From Physocladia obscura (Eukaryota > Chytridiomycota > Chytridiomycetes > Chytridiales > Chytriomycetaceae): a stretch of 31,395 nt of DNA. The translations under genes were made by a program, and so were the position numbers. Of this stretch, positions 27,777 to 31,395 are shown one piece after another (the stretch's first letter is position 1; every line of letters starts with the position of its first letter). The notes beneath the pieces are model-generated. The model was not told where the DNA came from and ran no database searches. It saw nothing but the letters and a program-made list of their open reading frames with translations. The stretch covers positions 1 through 31,395 of the forward strand of contig JADGJH010000097.1 of the NCBI GenBank assembly GCA_027596945.1, in the 5' to 3' direction.

Positions 27777-30511
27777 ATGTCGACAAAAGAGAACACTCAG
27801 CAACCAGAAGCAGAAATCAATGGAGAAGAAAACGCCGACCTACAGTTACAGCAGCTTGATATTATGCAGCAGCTACGTGCGGCGGCAGTTGCTTTGTCGA
27901 CCGTCACGCCATTCCAAAACTCACAGCGGCAATCAATATCGCAACCTCAACAACAGCAACAACAGCAGCAACAGCGAGAACAGCAGCAGATCCATCACCA
28001 TCACCAAGCAAAGTACGCCCGGCCTTCCCAGTTGGCGGTCCCCACATCAACATCAAATTCAGCATCAGCAATAGTCGTCACAAACAACGAAACCGCAGTT
28101 GTTTCCCATCCAGACGGCCTTGCACTTCTTCTTCTGCTAGATGCATCCCGCGATGCTCTTTCCCGCTCGCGTTCTGCAAAAGCCGCTACTGCCGACCACA
28201 AAGCCTCCCTCGATGCCGCTGTTCTTGCTGAAAAGAATCTCATGTACGAACGGGACCATTTGCGCAGAGAAATCGCAAAAATGCGCGCCTACGAGTTGAG
28301 TACTGGTCTGCACCGTCGAAGTTGGCTCGCTTTTTTTCCATTTCTCTCTGTCCTTTCCCAATTTCGGTTCCGCAAATCCTACATTTCTAAAGCTTCTAGT
28401 TCGAAGTTGATTTTAAATGACGGGGATTAACGAGAACGAAATCACGCAAATGTAAAATAATAAACGAGTTCAAAGCGAAAGGCATAAAAAATAATTTTGG
28501 AAAAAGAAAAAAAAAGAAAAAAAAGATATCGAAATCCGAAAATGAGTAAAGCGAGTATTTGACTCCCTTTTATGTTTTCTATTTTTATTATTATTTTTAT
28601 TTGTCTGTTTCCTTTTTTTGTTTTATTTTATTTGTTTTTTCGTTTTTAAAAAAAAATTTCCTCAGATACGTTTTTACCGATATTGACCTTATTCCGGTCA
28701 CGGATTTCAATCAAAGTGTTGCAAGTGGAGAAAATAGTGATCTTGCGGTTTCTACTGACGAGCACCACCTAATGCTGAATCGACTTACATTTGAAATGAG
28801 AGAGCGAAAAAGGTGATTCAAAATAAGACGAATTTAAATTTCACGCTTTAAAATTTAATTATTTGATACAGGCTGAAACTTGAAGAAGAATCGCTATCTG
28901 CAACTCGTGATAGAATCCGCCGTGAATTTGAGAAAGCACGCACAAACCTCGACACGCTTGACAAAGACCTAGAGTCGCTATTGACAGTATCAGAGCCGCT
29001 GCAAGTCCGACTTGGCGTCAACGTGACCAACAAGCGAAGACAAATTGCCAAACTCAGAGAGGGAGGAGAAGTTGATGGAAATACACCAACTTGGCTGATC
29101 GGTGGTGCAGATATGATTCAGTTTTTGCCTTCCGATCTCACTGTTTTGCTTGGAAAGATTGAATTATGGAATGAGTTTAATGGTTTGGAGTTTTCCTTTT
29201 CCTTTTTCTTGGCTGTGTTTGTTGAATTTGTTGTACATGTGCAGGAATCGAAAGTAACTTAATTAATGCCGAGATTGTGAAAGGAGCAAAGGTTATTCCT
29301 GTACATGACAATGCGAATGTGATTGAAAATGTCGAGTCTATGCAAATTGACGATGATAGAGTGAATAATCAAATATCGAATAGTTATATTGATGCCAACG
29401 GAACAAGTTCGATAAAAGAAAAGCCAATCGATACATCAATTTACCACAAATATTCCGTAAAAATGAGCTTCCAACTACAAGCTGACTCTGGTTTGTATTT
29501 TCCTTTTGGTTGATGTTTTTTATTTTTTATTTTTGTTTGTGTCGTTTGTAAATCTGCAACAAATCAGATGAAAAAACCGGGACGAAAATAACTCTTCATT
29601 TTATCCACAAACCAATTCCGAATGTTTGCATTGTTACTGCATCTTTGACAGTTATTTCTGACCAAAGCAAAGCGACAGAATATCAAAAAACAGTGTCATT
29701 GAAAATTTCTCTTGAGAATTTACCACCGTTTTCGAATGAGCCAATTTCCATCGATGACCTCGAAGACGACAACGCAAATCCAGATGAGTCGCAGTCTGTG
29801 TATGGATGGGCACAGGAACTGTGCGAAACTGCGGAAAAATATGATGAAAACGGTGACAGAGTCGATGAGATTATTGTGGCGGCACGACAGCGAGAAGAGC
29901 TTGATGTTATGGAAAAGATTATTTTTGCTATACGGCAACGGGTTTCGGAGATTGAAAATGTCAGGAATGCTATTGAGGGAGTAGTTGGGGATGGTGTTTC
30001 TGGGATTGATCGAAGAGACGAAAAAACCGATAGCCTGACTCTTGGATGGAAAAATACTGTTGATGTGAGATACCTTTTTTTCTTTTTCTTTTATTTTTTA
30101 ATTTTTTTCAATAGACAGATAGAAGGAGCTGCATAAGTGGGTCATTCGTTATTCGAAATCGAAGTCGGAATATTGGATATGCATTTTCTTGTCGTATTGG
30201 ATATTTTGGCGTTGAAGGTTTAAATGCACAATTTCAGTTTGTCGAGCAGGATAATGAAAATGGTTTAATTGAGTTGAATGCTTCAACAAAAATTATTGTA
30301 ATTTTTTTTGCCTTTTTTATTTTTATTTTGCTGTTTTTTTTTTTGCATTTACTTAATTTTCCTTTTCTTTCTCCAGGAATTACTTCAAGTTGTGAATAAA
30401 TCACCAAAAGAAGGCTTAAGATCTGGAGGAGGTTTGGCAAATGGATCAGAGCTTATTGGTGTTAGGCAGATGCTTGAACTTATTGATGGTGTTAAGAGAA
30501 TAAATAGCTAA
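27777..30511 (+). CDS. THOC5: THO complex subunit THOC5-like, 678 aa, 7 exons
   Basis: Exons: 27777-28294, 28666-28812, 28872-29182, 29245-29490, 29568-30064, 30115-30297, 30377-30511. All phases fit, giving 2037 nt. THOC5 is part of the nuclear THO/TREX complex that couples transcription to mRNA export. Landmarks: a coiled-coil with LMYERDHLRREIAKMRAYE; YVFTDIDLIPVTDF; HLMLNRLTFEMRERKR; LEEESLSATRDRIRREF; and LDTLDKDLESLLTVSEPLQ, which matches the conserved order in animal THOC5. The middle and C-terminal parts (YHKYSVKMSFQLQADS, VYGWAQELCETAEKYDENGD, then LIELNASTKII) are less conserved. The N-terminus has an insertion rich in Gln and His (CAG/CAA repeats, 27949-28005). The first intron, 371 nt, is the largest in the gene and very A/T-rich. 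Length agrees with the family. Confidence 0.85.
27949..28005 (+). repeat. CAA/CAG and CAT/CAC repeat encoding poly-Gln and His tract in THOC5
   Basis: A trinucleotide-repeat-like stretch encodes a run of nine Gln broken by Arg/Glu, then three more Gln and a run of four His. Mixed CAA/CAG codons limit slippage. The tract lies in the poorly conserved N-terminal part of the protein. Confidence 0.8.
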
Positions 30512-31395
30512 ATACAAGAACTGGATACTATGATAAATATTTTCTTGAACACAATCTTTTATTGACTCTCATTTACTTGAAGTAAATTATTGATTTACCT
30601 GTCAAAAAAATGGTTAATTTAATTTCATTTCTTGGATGCATTAGCAAACTGATGTTATTTCCATTCAATTGAGAGCAAATTGTATTTTCCACTGCCCTTG
30701 TTATTGCATGGAAAACTTTCTTTGTTTATTTTCGTACATTATTTTTAAATCAAACCAGTATCTTCAAGTTTGATGTATGCTAAATGCAATGCCAAGATCA
30801 AACCCACTTTCAGACTACCTACATCTTTTATATTTATTAGAAAAACAATTCTCTAGTTTAGCTATACCCTCCAAAATAATAAAGTGAGATCTTTTTTGTC
30901 ATTTTAAATATAGTCTCTTTGGACTATCCATTTAATCAATCTAAAGGATTGAAAAATGGACAATATGCTGGCAAGAAAAAAACTTTGATGCCTAATGATT
31001 GTAGATAATAAAAAATGTTAGCATCATAGTGAATTTATGCTCCATCTAAAATCCAGTTTGAGTTTGCATCAGGATATTGTTTAACTTGTCTGCTCAATGC
31101 AAACTTTTGGCAACACTTCATAAACTTAGTTGTTGGTTTTTGAGTTGTAAGGCTTAGATTGTTGTGAGCCTTAAGCTTGATAGTAATTTTGGGTAGAGAG
31201 TTTTTTTTATTTTAGAATGTTTTCAAAAGTCAAAATCCAACAGCCTTTGTTAAAATTCCATGACCAGTGGCAACAGTCTGGAATAATTCATTGCCAAATA
31301 AAATAATCCATCCATTTTTTTGTGTACAATAAATAAGAATTGAAATACAAAGCTTTTATTAAAGATTTGGAATTTAAGTTCTAATCATAACTGAG
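30512..31395. other. AT-rich downstream region, nothing recognised
   Basis: About 880 bases after the THOC5 stop up to the window end. No open frame of note on either strand, no repeat array and no RNA gene were seen. AATAAA-like signals near 30874-30880, about 370 bases beyond the THOC5 stop, are too far to assign as its polyadenylation site. Sequence flavour is like the AT-rich regions at 6.5-8.7 kb. Confidence 0.4.

Noticed and set aside
27496..28074. 192-codon plus-strand ORF crossing the rhodanese/THOC5 gap
   Set aside because: It overlaps rhodanese exon 1 antisense and THOC5 exon 1 in another frame, both supported by homology.

Overview
This window looks like nuclear DNA of an AT-rich, compact fungus, most likely an early-diverging, chytrid-like lineage. 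That placement is inference, not a database result. The support is: genes split by many short GT-AG introns (about 45-130 nt, T-rich 3' ends, one likely GC-AG), tight spacing on both strands, fungal-type GET2 and endosulfine (Igo) proteins, and an animal-type base-exchange phosphatidylserine synthase that ascomycete model fungi do not use. No bacterial operons, tRNAs, rRNAs or CRISPR arrays were seen. Splice sites were read by eye from GT/AG positions, phase continuity and family alignment recalled from memory. No search was run.

Layout. 1-3.4 kb: decayed mobile or viral-type DNA, with a family-B DNA polymerase palm fragment, an HNH-like fragment, a frameshifted SIAH/TRAF-type RING-zinc-finger gene and a small unknown ORF. 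3.9-4.5 kb (-): endosulfine/Igo1-like PP2A inhibitor, 4 exons. 5.0-6.1 kb (-): TMEM53/DUF829 hydrolase. 6.1-8.7 kb: AT-rich, essentially gene-free, with a 23-bp tandem repeat. 8.7-10.2 kb (-): SLC25 mitochondrial carrier. 10.3-10.6 kb (-): ribosomal protein uS14 (S29). 11.0-11.65 kb (+): Nudix hydrolase. 11.76-13.35 kb (-): S-adenosylmethionine synthetase with an 18-nt micro-exon. 14.66-15.6 kb (-): GNAT acetyltransferase. 15.6-17.5 kb: AT-rich spacer. 17.5-20.05 kb (+): a hypothetical ORF, then the 10-exon phosphatidylserine synthase. 20.18-21.45 kb (-): GET2/CAMLG. 21.6-23.9 kb (+): tandem FkbM-type methyltransferase. 24.0-26.07 kb (-): secreted, probably GPI-anchored repeat protein. 26.17-27.75 kb (-): two-domain rhodanese without its catalytic cysteine. 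27.78-30.5 kb (+): THOC5. 30.5-31.4 kb: AT-rich, nothing recognised.

The genes do not form one pathway. Most are housekeeping functions: methyl donor synthesis, translation, tail-anchored protein insertion, mRNA export, phospholipid synthesis and mitochondrial transport. The less ordinary items are the intragenic duplication in the FkbM gene, where one copy has lost its SAM-binding residues but kept the intron position; the cysteine-rich tail on phosphatidylserine synthase; the Cys-less rhodanese; and the GPI-type protein whose N-terminal domain may be a carbohydrate-binding module cut off from its usual deacetylase.
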